A stretch of DNA of 64,000 nt from Sphingomonas dokdonensis (GTDB lineage: Bacteria > Pseudomonadota > Alphaproteobacteria > Sphingomonadales > Sphingomonadaceae). The translations under genes and the position numbers were made by a program. A model generated the notes under the pieces. It saw only the letters and a list, made by a program, of their open reading frames with translations, was not told the DNA's origin and searched no databases. Numbering within the stretch: position 1 is the first letter of the stretch; each line of letters opens with the position of its first letter. Positions 45,898 to 54,317 of this stretch are shown in pieces. The stretch is taken from positions 1 to 64,000 of the forward strand of contig NZ_NBBI01000001.1 in the NCBI RefSeq assembly GCF_002197685.1. The letters run 5' to 3'.

Positions 45898-48711
45898 TCA
45901 GTCGTCCGCCGTACCAGCGCCCGCGCCCGTCTGCGCCGGGCCGTACAGCGCGGCATTGAACAGGAACTTGAACGACGCATAGGGCTGGCCGCGCTGCGTC
46001 ACCTCGTTCGCCAGCAGATAGACGTGGCCCTTGCCCAGCGTCCCATCGACGATCGTCGCGGTGTCGTTGAGCGCCTTCTGCCCCCAGCCCCAGCCGGAGC
46101 GGACGGGATCGTCGCTGGCGAACCACGACACGCGGCGCACGCCCGGCGTTCCGGGCGCAAAGGCAAAGGTCGGGTTGTTGTTGTAGAACACGTCCAGCGT
46201 CGCTGGCACGCCATAGGCCAGCGGATCGGTCGGATCGACCTTGGCCTGCAGCACCGATCCCGGCACGTAGAATTTCGTGCCCGGCAGCGGCGTGCGCTTG
46301 CCGCTCGCGTCCACGGTGGCCAGCGCATTGTACACCGGCAAGCCGAGCTCCGGCCCGAGTCGCGTGGCATTGCCCACCGCGATCACCGTGCCGCCCGCCT
46401 TGGCAAACGAGGCGAGCTGCGGCACCGTCTTTTCGGTCGACACATTACCCAACGCCATGCGCCATTCGGCCGGCAGGTCCGCGGCGGCGGGTTGCTTCTG
46501 CGGCGGGCGGCCCTCACGGCCAAGCACGTCGGACTGGAATACCAGCACGTCATACTTCGCATTCAATCCGCCCTTGTCGAGCTCCTGCGGGTACACGACC
46601 GAATAGGGGAACTCATACTTTTCGAAGATCCAGCGGTTCCAGCCCGACGCCATCGAGCCGCCGTAGTGATCGACTAGGCCGATCCGCACCGGTTTCAGCT
46701 TCACCGTTGCGCCCGTCGGCTTGGCCGCGACCTGCACCGCATCGATACCGAGCGACTGCACCGCGCCCTGCACGATGCCGTTCGCCGCGCCGCCCGCCGG
46801 GATCCACAAGGCGCCCGGTGCCAGCTGCGCGCCGCCAGCCGACACGCCCTGCTTCAGCCAATACACCGGCGCACCCGCCTTCAGCAGGCGATTGGTTAGG
46901 ATGAAGCTGTTGTTTGTCGCGTGGCTGACGACATAGCCCGCGCCGCCAGTGCCGGTCATCTTTCCGGCCGGCGGTGTTGCGATCACCTCGCTGACCAGCG
47001 GGAAATGCGTCGGCGCGCCGTCGAGCAGCCGGTCGAACTGCACGTTCATCTGATACGCCAACGTATAGCCGGTGATGTCATACGGCCGGATCGGCGGCCC
47101 GCCAGGATAGGCGAAATCCTGCGGGTGATCCTGCGGCTCGAACATGTCGAGCACGTGCGGGCGGAACGCCTGGTCGGACCGCACCACATAGGATCCCGCC
47201 GGATAGCGCTTGCCGCCATAGCTGAAGGCGGCCGGCGCCTGTTCCACCTCGATTCCGGTCTTGATCAGCGCATTGAGGAACGCGACCGTGGTCGGCATGT
47301 CGGCCTGCTGGTCGGCCGGCAGCACGAAGGCGCGCGGCGCGCGATATTTCGGATCCTGCACCACCTTCTTGTACAGCGACGATGGCGCGATCTCGCGCGT
47401 GTCATAGCCGACCAGATCGTCGAGCGCGCTGCCGCCGCTGTCCTTCTTCATCGCCTCGGCCGCCGTTTTCACCGCCTCGATCCGCTTGGGCGTCACCACC
47501 CAGCTATCCTCGCTGCCCAGCGCGATCTGGTTCCGGCCCATGACATAGCGATTGTAAAGCAGCGGCTCGCGGTTGCGCGAGGCATAGTCGAGGATCGCCC
47601 GCGACATCTCCTTCACGTAATCGATCGATTGCTGGAAATGCCATGTCTGCGGTGCGATCGGCATGTACGCGTCCTGCCCGGCTATTTGCTTGTTCGGGAC
47701 CAGGGGGATCTCCATCGGCGTCGGATTGCCGATGATCTCGGTCAGGATGCCGATCTGGTTGTGGAAATAGCCGATCGTGCGGATACCGCCGTTGAACCAC
47801 GTCGAATAAGGCGCGCCGGAACGCGACACCGACCCCGCCTTCCCCTGCGCGAGCAGCCGCTCGTGCATGGCGGTGCCGACCGCGTCGGTGCCCGCGATCA
47901 CCAGCGGCTCGTTGTTGAAATTGTACGGATTGCGGAACGGCGGAATGAACACGACGGTGCCGACCGGGCCGGTCTGGTGCTGGTTGTAGAGGATTTGCGG
48001 ATACCAGTCGCGATAGGCGAGCCGGTTCATGTTGGTCGTCTCGGGCTGGGTCGAGGCGTAGCTGTCGCGGTTGTTATCGTGCCCGATGTACTTTTGGTAC
48101 AGCACCGGAATGTCGTTGCTGTTGCGCTTCGTCTTGTCCGGCTGGCGCATGTACCAGTTCGCCACCAGTTCCAGCCCGTCGGGATTGGCGAAGACGTAAA
48201 GCCCGATTGTGTCGTTCAGGATGCGGGTGGTCTCCGCATCGTTGCGCGTCAGCATCTCGTGGATCAGCTGCACATGGCTTTGCGCATTCACCACTTCGGT
48301 GGCGTGCAGCCCGGCGTCGATCAGCACCACCGCCTTGCCCTGCTCCGACAGCGTCTTGGCCTGCGCATCGGTCAGCTCCTTGGCGAGCGCGAGCTGCTGA
48401 GAGATGCCGCGGTATTTGTCGAGCTGCCGGATGTTCTCGGGCGAGGAGATGATCGCGATATATTGCTCGCGTCCCTCGGCGGTCTTGCCGATGCTGACCA
48501 GCTTCATGCGGTCGCTTTCCTGCGCGACCTTTTCCAGCCACGCGCTGATCTGCGTGTAATTGGCGAGGAAATAATCCGATCCGGGCTTGGCCTTGAACAC
48601 GCTGGCCGGGTCGGTGATCGGCCGCGTTTGCGCGATCGCAGCGCTTGGCGCCATCACCAGCGGCTTCATCGTCATCGAAAGGGCCGTCGCCGTCAGCATC
48701 AATGCACGCAT
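45898..48711 (-). CDS. M14-family zinc carboxypeptidase-like protein, secreted
   Basis: 937 residues. AGGGGAG lies 8 bp before ATG 48711; signal peptide ends near AAIAQ. The M14 zinc motif HxxE is GLHATEV (His ~136, Glu ~139). 'YVFANPDGLELVANWY', the substrate-binding NNRD in HDNNRDSY and a later His in 'LYNQHQTGP' complete the family pattern. The ~500-residue C-terminal part is longer than a classic carboxypeptidase; a region 'KYEFPYSVVYPQELDKGGLN' recalls the extra domain of large bacterial M14 proteins. It would cleave peptides in the periplasm or outside. It is followed upstream by an M20 peptidase on the same strand (51-bp gap). Confidence 0.9.
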   Translation of the reverse strand: MRALMLTATALSMTMKPLVMAPSAAIAQTRPITDPASVFKAKPGSDYFLANYTQISAWLEKVAQESDRMKLVSIGKTAEGREQYIAIISSPENIRQLDKYRGISQQLALAKELTDAQAKTLSEQGKAVVLIDAGLHATEVVNAQSHVQLIHEMLTRNDAETTRILNDTIGLYVFANPDGLELVANWYMRQPDKTKRNSNDIPVLYQKYIGHDNNRDSYASTQPETTNMNRLAYRDWYPQILYNQHQTGPVGTVVFIPPFRNPYNFNNEPLVIAGTDAVGTAMHERLLAQGKAGSVSRSGAPYSTWFNGGIRTIGYFHNQIGILTEIIGNPTPMEIPLVPNKQIAGQDAYMPIAPQTWHFQQSIDYVKEMSRAILDYASRNREPLLYNRYVMGRNQIALGSEDSWVVTPKRIEAVKTAAEAMKKDSGGSALDDLVGYDTREIAPSSLYKKVVQDPKYRAPRAFVLPADQQADMPTTVAFLNALIKTGIEVEQAPAAFSYGGKRYPAGSYVVRSDQAFRPHVLDMFEPQDHPQDFAYPGGPPIRPYDITGYTLAYQMNVQFDRLLDGAPTHFPLVSEVIATPPAGKMTGTGGAGYVVSHATNNSFILTNRLLKAGAPVYWLKQGVSAGGAQLAPGALWIPAGGAANGIVQGAVQSLGIDAVQVAAKPTGATVKLKPVRIGLVDHYGGSMASGWNRWIFEKYEFPYSVVYPQELDKGGLNAKYDVLVFQSDVLGREGRPPQKQPAAADLPAEWRMALGNVSTEKTVPQLASFAKAGGTVIAVGNATRLGPELGLPVYNALATVDASGKRTPLPGTKFYVPGSVLQAKVDPTDPLAYGVPATLDVFYNNNPTFAFAPGTPGVRRVSWFASDDPVRSGWGWGQKALNDTATIVDGTLGKGHVYLLANEVTQRGQPYASFKFLFNAALYGPAQTGAGAGTADD

Positions 48712-48762
48712 CGGATTGTCTCCCCTGAACCCGTGGAACCTAAAAACCGCAGAAGCTCGCCG

Positions 48763-50037
48763 CTACTTCGCCTCCGCCAGCAGCAGCAGCGTGGCGAGGA
48801 TGGCGGACATGCTGGCGACGTCCTTGTCCTTGTCCACCACCATCGCCTCTTCCAGCGAGTGCGCACGCATCGTCTGAAAACCCGAGCCGAGCGTCACGGC
48901 CGGAATGCCCATGCTGAACGGAATGTTGGAATCGGTCGAACCCGCCCCGAACGTCGGCGAGAACCCACCCGCCTTGCTGGCGGCGGCGGCGATCCGAATG
49001 ATCGGCGCATCGAGCGGCGTTGCCCCGACCGGGCGATCGCCGACCTGTTTCAGGTCATAGCCGATCTTGCCCTTCGCGGTGGAGCGCGCCGCATTTTCCG
49101 CGTCGACCGCCGGCTTGAGCAAGGAGAGGAACTGCTGCTCCTCGGCGTCGAGCGCGGCCTTGCCGGTCGAGCGCATGTCGATCGTCATGGCGGTGGAGAA
49201 AGGGATAGAGTTCACCGAGGTGCCGCCCTCGACGATGCCGACATTGTACACCGTGCGCGGCTCCTTCGGCACGGTCATCTTGCCGAAAGCGACCATCGCA
49301 TTGGCCATCGCATAGGCCGGGTTCACGATGCCGAAATCGCCCTGCGAATGGCCGCCTGGGCCGGTGAACGTCACCTTGTAGCGTTTCGATCCGATCCCGG
49401 CGTTGGTGATGCGATCGGCCCGCCCGGGCTCCAGCGAGATGAAATAGCCGATCTTGTCCTTCAGCGGGCTATTGCTGAACAGATAGCGCGTCCCGCGCAG
49501 GTCGCCGGGACCTTCCTCGCCGACATTGCCCATGAAGATGATGTCGGACTTGGTGCTATAATTGGCCGCCTTCATAGCGCGGATAAAGGCGGTCAGCACC
49601 GGCAGCCCGCAAGTCGCGTCACCGATGCCGGGCGCGTAGAGCATGTTGCCCTCGCGGCGCACCTTGGTGTCGGTGCCTTCCGGGAAAACCGTGTCGAGGT
49701 GCACGGTGACGACGATCAGCGGCCCGCCGCCAGTGCCCTTGCGCGTGCCATAAACGTTGCCGACCGCGTCGGTGGTCAGGTCACTCAGGCCCTCGGCGCG
49801 CAGCATCTCCAGAAATGCCTTGCCGCGCGCGTCTTCCTTGAAGGGCGGGGCGGGGATCTCGGTCAGCGTGACGACGTCCTCAACGATGCGGCCGTGGTCG
49901 GCGGCGATGCTCGCCTTGGCGGCTGCGAACTTCTTGCTCGCGAACAGCGCCCGGGCCTGCGCGTCGAAATCCTGCGCGCTCGCCGCGGTTGGCAGGGTCG
50001 CGGCGGCCAGCAGCGCTGCCATCATCAGCTTGGTCAT
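48763..50037 (-). CDS. M20-family metallopeptidase, secreted
   Basis: 424 residues. ATG 50037 has AGGGGG about 10 bp upstream and starts a signal peptide (MTKLMMAALLAAATLPTAAS). M20 motifs are in order: 'LIVVTVHLDTVFPEG' (zinc His and Asp), 'PGIGDATCGL' (bridging Asp), 'NVGEEGPGDLRG' (catalytic Glu and zinc Glu), a dimerisation domain with 'TGPGGHSQGDFG', and a C-terminal zinc His. The arrangement resembles peptidase T / CPG2-type exopeptidases that release single residues from small peptides. It probably finishes the work of the M14 enzyme. Confidence 0.93.
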   Translation of the reverse strand: MTKLMMAALLAAATLPTAASAQDFDAQARALFASKKFAAAKASIAADHGRIVEDVVTLTEIPAPPFKEDARGKAFLEMLRAEGLSDLTTDAVGNVYGTRKGTGGGPLIVVTVHLDTVFPEGTDTKVRREGNMLYAPGIGDATCGLPVLTAFIRAMKAANYSTKSDIIFMGNVGEEGPGDLRGTRYLFSNSPLKDKIGYFISLEPGRADRITNAGIGSKRYKVTFTGPGGHSQGDFGIVNPAYAMANAMVAFGKMTVPKEPRTVYNVGIVEGGTSVNSIPFSTAMTIDMRSTGKAALDAEEQQFLSLLKPAVDAENAARSTAKGKIGYDLKQVGDRPVGATPLDAPIIRIAAAASKAGGFSPTFGAGSTDSNIPFSMGIPAVTLGSGFQTMRAHSLEEAMVVDKDKDVASMSAILATLLLLAEAK

Positions 50038-50195
50038 TCGATGCGTTCCCCCTTGCCGACGACCCCTGCAGCGCTCGCGCCGGCGCGGTGGCGTCATGAA
50101 CCCGTCAAGCGACCATGCTATCGGTGATCGGGCGCGTGGCGAGTCCCTATCGTGCGCGCCTTCTTTCCGACTGTTCCTGGCCCCATAACGATGCG

Positions 50196-50900
50196 TTATG
50201 CTGCGGCGTCATAGGCGTGCGCGACCGCGCGTCGCGCCAGCATGTCGGTGGAATCAATCACCGAGACGGCCAGGTCGTCAGGCCCGATTACCAGCGGCAC
50301 TTCGGTGCATCCGGCGATAATCACGTCTGCCCCGCGTGCGATCAGCTGTTCGGCGGCCGTACACAGCAGCAGGCGACCGGCGTCGAGATTGCCGGCCTTG
50401 ATCTGCCACACGCCCTCCATGAAGCCTGCGCGCTCCGCGTCCGACGGCGTGACCGGGGCAAGGTCGCGCGCCGCCAGCGCATCTTCATACAATCGCGCCT
50501 GCACCGCGCCGTTCACCGCCAGCACGCCGATGCGCCGTGCCGCCGGATAATCGCTGACCACCGCCGCCACCGTCTCTTCGATCAGGTGGAGGAACGGCAG
50601 CCGCGTCGCGCCGATCACCGCATCGGCAAAGGCGTGCGCGGCGTTGCACGGCATCACCAAGAGGTCCGCGCCCGCCGTCTCCAACCCACGCGTCATGGCG
50701 GCAAGGCCGGGCGCGGGGGAGGGGCCGGTGCCGGCGATCGCGGCGTTGCGGTCGGGCAGCGCCGGGTTGCTGTCGACGATCAGGCGGACAAGATCCTGCT
50801 CGCGCGCGGCATGGGCCTGGGCATGACGCAGCACCTTGTCCATGAAGTCGATCGTCGCCGCCGGCCCCATGCCGCCAAGAACGCCGATCACCTTTGGCAT
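50196..50900 (-). CDS. Aspartate/glutamate racemase family protein
   Basis: 234 residues. It starts MPKVIGVLGGMGPAATIDFM, the family's first strand, and has both active-site Cys: Cys ~85 in LLVMPCNAAHAF and Cys ~198 in IIAGCTEVPLV. These abstract and donate the alpha proton from opposite faces. Cytoplasmic. Its ATG overlaps the stop of the D-cysteine desulfhydrase-like gene (shared T, 50900). A racemase coupled to a PLP enzyme that acts on D-amino acids is an unusual, suggestive pair. Confidence 0.94.
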   Translation of the reverse strand: MPKVIGVLGGMGPAATIDFMDKVLRHAQAHAAREQDLVRLIVDSNPALPDRNAAIAGTGPSPAPGLAAMTRGLETAGADLLVMPCNAAHAFADAVIGATRLPFLHLIEETVAAVVSDYPAARRIGVLAVNGAVQARLYEDALAARDLAPVTPSDAERAGFMEGVWQIKAGNLDAGRLLLCTAAEQLIARGADVIIAGCTEVPLVIGPDDLAVSVIDSTDMLARRAVAHAYDAAA

Positions 50901-51910
50901 CAGGCGGACGCCGCCCCGCTCAGGATTCCCTGATAGGCGTAAAGCGCGGGCGCGCCCCCGGTGTGGATGAACAGCACCGTCTCGTCCGCGCCGATCGCGC
51001 CCGAGCGAACCAGGCCGATCAGTCCCGCCGCCGCCTTGCCGGTATAGACCGGGTCGAGCAGCACGCCCTCATGGCTGGCGAACAGTCGCACCGCCTCGAC
51101 CATCTCGGGTGTCGGAATGGAGTAACCAGGCCCCACCCAATCATCGAGGCAGACGATCGCATCGCGCGGCACCTCGGGCACCACGCCGGCAAGGTCCGCC
51201 ACGGCGCAGGCGAGCTTGTGAACATTGCCCTCCTGCTCTGGACGCGGACGCCGCACGTTGACACCGGTGACGGGAATACCGGCGCTGTTGCCGATTATCC
51301 CCGCGACGATCCCGGCATGCGTCCCCGCGCTGCCGCTCGCCACCACGATCCGGTCGAACGCCACGCCCATTTCGAAGGATTGCTGCAGGATTTCCTCGGC
51401 GCAGGCGACATAGCCCAGCGCGCCGAGCGCGTTCGAGCCGCCGCCCGGGATGATGTAGCCCTTGCGCCCTTGCGCCGCGAGATCGGCTGCGACCGCCTCC
51501 ATCGCCGCCTGCAGGTCGGTTCCCGCCTCGATCACCGTCACCGCCTCGACGCCGAGCAGGTCGAACAGGAAATTGTTGCCCGATGCCGCCGGATCATAGC
51601 TGCCCGGTACGCGCTGCTCGAGCACCAGCCGGCACTTCAGCCCCTCGCGCACCGCCGCCGCCAGCGTCAGGCGGCAGTGATTGCTTTGCACCGCGCCAAC
51701 GGTAATCAGCGTGTCGGCGCCCTGCGCCAGCGCATCGGCGACCAGAAATTCCAGCTTGCGCGTCTTGTTGCCGCCGGCGGTGAGGCCCAGCTGGTCGTCA
51801 CGCTTGATGTAAAGCGTGGCGCCGCCCAGCGAACGGCTGAGGTGCGGCATCGGCTCGATGGCGGTGACGCCGGGCGTATATCGCCGGCGCGCGAATTGCG
51901 CGAGGTTCAT
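50900..51910 (-). CDS. dcyD: D-cysteine desulfhydrase-like PLP enzyme (ACC deaminase family)
   Basis: 336 residues. The N-terminal 'LYIKRDDQLGLTAGGNKTRK' contains the PLP Lys (~49) in GGNKTRK. 'VGAVQSNHCRLTLAAAV', 'GYIIPGGGSNALGALGY' and 'VVASGSAGTHAGIVAG' are the phosphate- and substrate-binding loops of the DcyD/ACC-deaminase group. Family members release ammonia and pyruvate from D-Cys, or deaminate related D-amino acids or ACC; which one applies here is uncertain. Its stop overlaps the racemase start. Confidence 0.88.
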   Translation of the reverse strand: MNLAQFARRRYTPGVTAIEPMPHLSRSLGGATLYIKRDDQLGLTAGGNKTRKLEFLVADALAQGADTLITVGAVQSNHCRLTLAAAVREGLKCRLVLEQRVPGSYDPAASGNNFLFDLLGVEAVTVIEAGTDLQAAMEAVAADLAAQGRKGYIIPGGGSNALGALGYVACAEEILQQSFEMGVAFDRIVVASGSAGTHAGIVAGIIGNSAGIPVTGVNVRRPRPEQEGNVHKLACAVADLAGVVPEVPRDAIVCLDDWVGPGYSIPTPEMVEAVRLFASHEGVLLDPVYTGKAAAGLIGLVRSGAIGADETVLFIHTGGAPALYAYQGILSGAASA

Positions 51911-52068
51911 TCAGGCACTCCTGGGCCGCCGGCGCGGGCGGTTCAGGAATGCCCAACCGCCGGCATGATGGACGGGCGGGGCGCGGCGATGCCGCCGTCG
52001 AAAAATCCCCGCCCTTGATGCGCTTACGCTATCCAATCCGGCGCGGCGAAGAAATCGGAAAAGACCAT

Positions 52069-53007
52069 TCAGTGTTGGTGGCGCACCATAGCATTTGCGC
52101 ATTCCACCTGCTGCCAGTCCATGTCGGCTGCGTCGGCAAGCACGGCCCGGTGCGTATCGACGAAGGAACGGGCCAGCCGTGACGGCGGATGACTGGCGAG
52201 ATGCTGGACATGGAGGCCGAACTGCGTGGCCGGGGTGATCGGTCGGAAATGCAGCCGATCATCGACAAAGGCGCGTGCGGTATATTCGTCCACAATGGCA
52301 ATGCCGCTGCAGCTGCGCGCCAGCGCGGCGGCGATGTAGACGGAGCGAACGGTGAGCGTAGGGCGGCCGCCGGTGGCGGCATTGACGATCGGGCCAATCA
52401 GTTCCGAAATCGCGACACTGGGCGCAAAGCCGATCACCTCATGCTGGCGCAATTCGTCGAGCGAAACACAGTCGGTTTCGGCCGGCAGCATGCCTGCGCA
52501 GAACAGCGCCCCGACCCGGCCGGTGCCGAGCGGGATGGAGGTGATCTCCAGATCGCTTGTTGGATGGTGGCCGATCACGAAATCGCATTCGCGCGACATC
52601 AGCGCCTCGCGAAAGTCGTCGTGGTGGACGGCGGCCACGTCAAACGTCACCAGCGGCAGCTTGCGGCGGAAGCGCGCGATCGCCATCGGCGTCGCCGCCA
52701 GCGCCAGCGAGGGCAGCACGCCGACGCGGATATGCCCTTCGGAGGTTGAGCGCAGGTTGCGCGCCGCCCGCTGAAAGGTGTCGATCCGGCTGTGCAGATC
52801 GTCCACCTCGCGAAACAGGATATGCGCCTCGTCGGTCGGCGTCAGCCGCCCGCGGACCAGCGTGAACAGGGGAAAGCCAAGCCGCGTCTCGGCATGTTTG
52901 ACGATCTTGCTGACGGACGGTTGCGACACGTTGAGCAGCCGTGAGGCGCCACTGATCGACCCCACGGAATAGACGGCGTGGAATACCTCGATATGTCGCA
53001 GATTCAT
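52069..53007 (-). CDS. LysR family transcriptional regulator
   Basis: 312 residues with a standard LysR head (MNLRHIEVFHAVYSVGSISG, 'RLLNVSQPSVSKIVKHAETR') and a periplasmic-binding-protein-like effector domain. It is the most upstream gene of the minus-strand set with the PLP enzyme, racemase and peptidases; a 158-bp gap separates it from the PLP gene. It probably senses an amino acid or peptide breakdown product. It is divergent from the efflux adaptor at 53271. Confidence 0.93.
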   Translation of the reverse strand: MNLRHIEVFHAVYSVGSISGASRLLNVSQPSVSKIVKHAETRLGFPLFTLVRGRLTPTDEAHILFREVDDLHSRIDTFQRAARNLRSTSEGHIRVGVLPSLALAATPMAIARFRRKLPLVTFDVAAVHHDDFREALMSRECDFVIGHHPTSDLEITSIPLGTGRVGALFCAGMLPAETDCVSLDELRQHEVIGFAPSVAISELIGPIVNAATGGRPTLTVRSVYIAAALARSCSGIAIVDEYTARAFVDDRLHFRPITPATQFGLHVQHLASHPPSRLARSFVDTHRAVLADAADMDWQQVECANAMVRHQH

Positions 53008-53270
53008 GGCAACCCCCCGGTCAAACCGTGTGTGCCGTTCCGCACCCTCTCCGCTCCCGAATCTCTTTTATGACGAAACGATAACACTGCTGCATGGCCT
53101 GCCAATCGCTTTTTGCATGATTGCGCGGATTTGGCGTGAATGCGCGCCTGCGGCATGTCGGCTTTGTTATGGCTGCCCATCGCAAAAGCTATTGGCGCCA
53201 AGCGGATAATCGTGATTGTCTCTTGGAAAGCGGTCGCACCTTGCCGCATGAAAACGGGCGGGGCAGGGAA

Positions 53271-54317
53271 GTGGGGACAGGATTAACGCGAGGATTGCTG
53301 GCTGCCGCGCTGCCCCTTGTGCTCGCGGGCTGCGGCGGATCTGACGGCGCGCCCAAGGCGAAAGCCGCGCCCTTGGTGAACGCCGCGCCGCCAGCGACGC
53401 GCCATTTTGTCGACGAGGTGGAGGCGGTCGGCACCGCGCGCGCGAACGAGCAGGTCACGCTGTCGTCGCCGGTCACCGAACGGATCGAGCGGATCGCTTT
53501 TGCCGATGGCGGCTTTGTCCGCGCTGGTCAGGTTATCGCGACCCTTGCACAGGCCGAGGAGCGCGCTTCGCTCGCCGGTGCGGTGGCGGCCGAGCGGCAG
53601 GCAACTACCCAATACCAGCGTATGAACGCGCTGAGCGAGCGCGGCTTCGTCACGCCGGCGACGCTCGATCAGCAACGCGCGCTGGCGCAGCGCGCGCGCG
53701 CCGACGCCGACACCGCGCGCGCGCAGATAACCGACCGAATCGTGCGCGCGCCCTTTTCCGGCTTCGCCTCGCAGCGCGACATTTCGCGCGGCGCGATCAT
53801 CTCCGCCGGCACGCCAATCGCCACCATCAGCGACATTTCGCGCATCAAGCTCGATTTCACCGTGCCCGAAACCGCGCTCGCCACCCTGCGCGTCGGTGAG
53901 CGCGTCTCTGCGCAGGCCGCGGCCTATCCCGACCTGCCGTTCAGCGGCCAGGTCAGCTCCATCGACCCGGTGATCGATCCCGCGACCCGCGCGGCAAGTA
54001 TCCGCGCGGTGCTGCCCAATCCCGGCAACCGGCTGAAACCCGGCATGCTGCTGACGGTGCGCGTGCTGGTTGGCGAGCGTGACGCAACGGCCGTGCCGGA
54101 GCTTGCCGTGCTCGGCGACGGGGCGGAACGCTATGTCTTTGTGGTCGACGGCAAGGGCGTTGCGCACCGCACAAAGGTGACGACGGGCGCGCGCGACGGC
54201 GGCTTTGTCGAAGTGCGCGGGCTGGCGCCCGACGCGCGCGTGGTCACCGAAGGCGTGATCAAGGTGAGTGACGGGGTAAAGGTACGGGTGAACGGCGCGC
54301 GGGCCAGCGCGGGATGA
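53271..54317 (+). CDS. RND efflux periplasmic adaptor, lipoprotein
   Basis: About 348 residues. I use GTG 53271, which leads directly into a lipoprotein signal with lipobox LAGC (Cys ~21); TTG 53295 is an alternative and no ATG lies nearby in frame. MFP core: 'VEAVGTARANEQVTLSSPVT', an alpha-hairpin with 'YQRMNALSERGFVTPATLDQ', 'DRIVRAPFSGFASQRDISRG', and the barrel 'RAASIRAVLPNPGNRLKPGM'. Its stop overlaps the permease start as ATGA. Confidence 0.92.
   Translation: MGTGLTRGLLAAALPLVLAGCGGSDGAPKAKAAPLVNAAPPATRHFVDEVEAVGTARANEQVTLSSPVTERIERIAFADGGFVRAGQVIATLAQAEERASLAGAVAAERQATTQYQRMNALSERGFVTPATLDQQRALAQRARADADTARAQITDRIVRAPFSGFASQRDISRGAIISAGTPIATISDISRIKLDFTVPETALATLRVGERVSAQAAAYPDLPFSGQVSSIDPVIDPATRAASIRAVLPNPGNRLKPGMLLTVRVLVGERDATAVPELAVLGDGAERYVFVVDGKGVAHRTKVTTGARDGGFVEVRGLAPDARVVTEGVIKVSDGVKVRVNGARASAG

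Noticed and set aside
46921..50127. A 1068-codon open frame on the plus strand
   Set aside because: It is antisense to the M14 and M20 peptidases, whose zinc motifs and signal peptides are clear. The frame is Arg/His/Asp-rich without any motif, as expected from the complement of high-GC genes.
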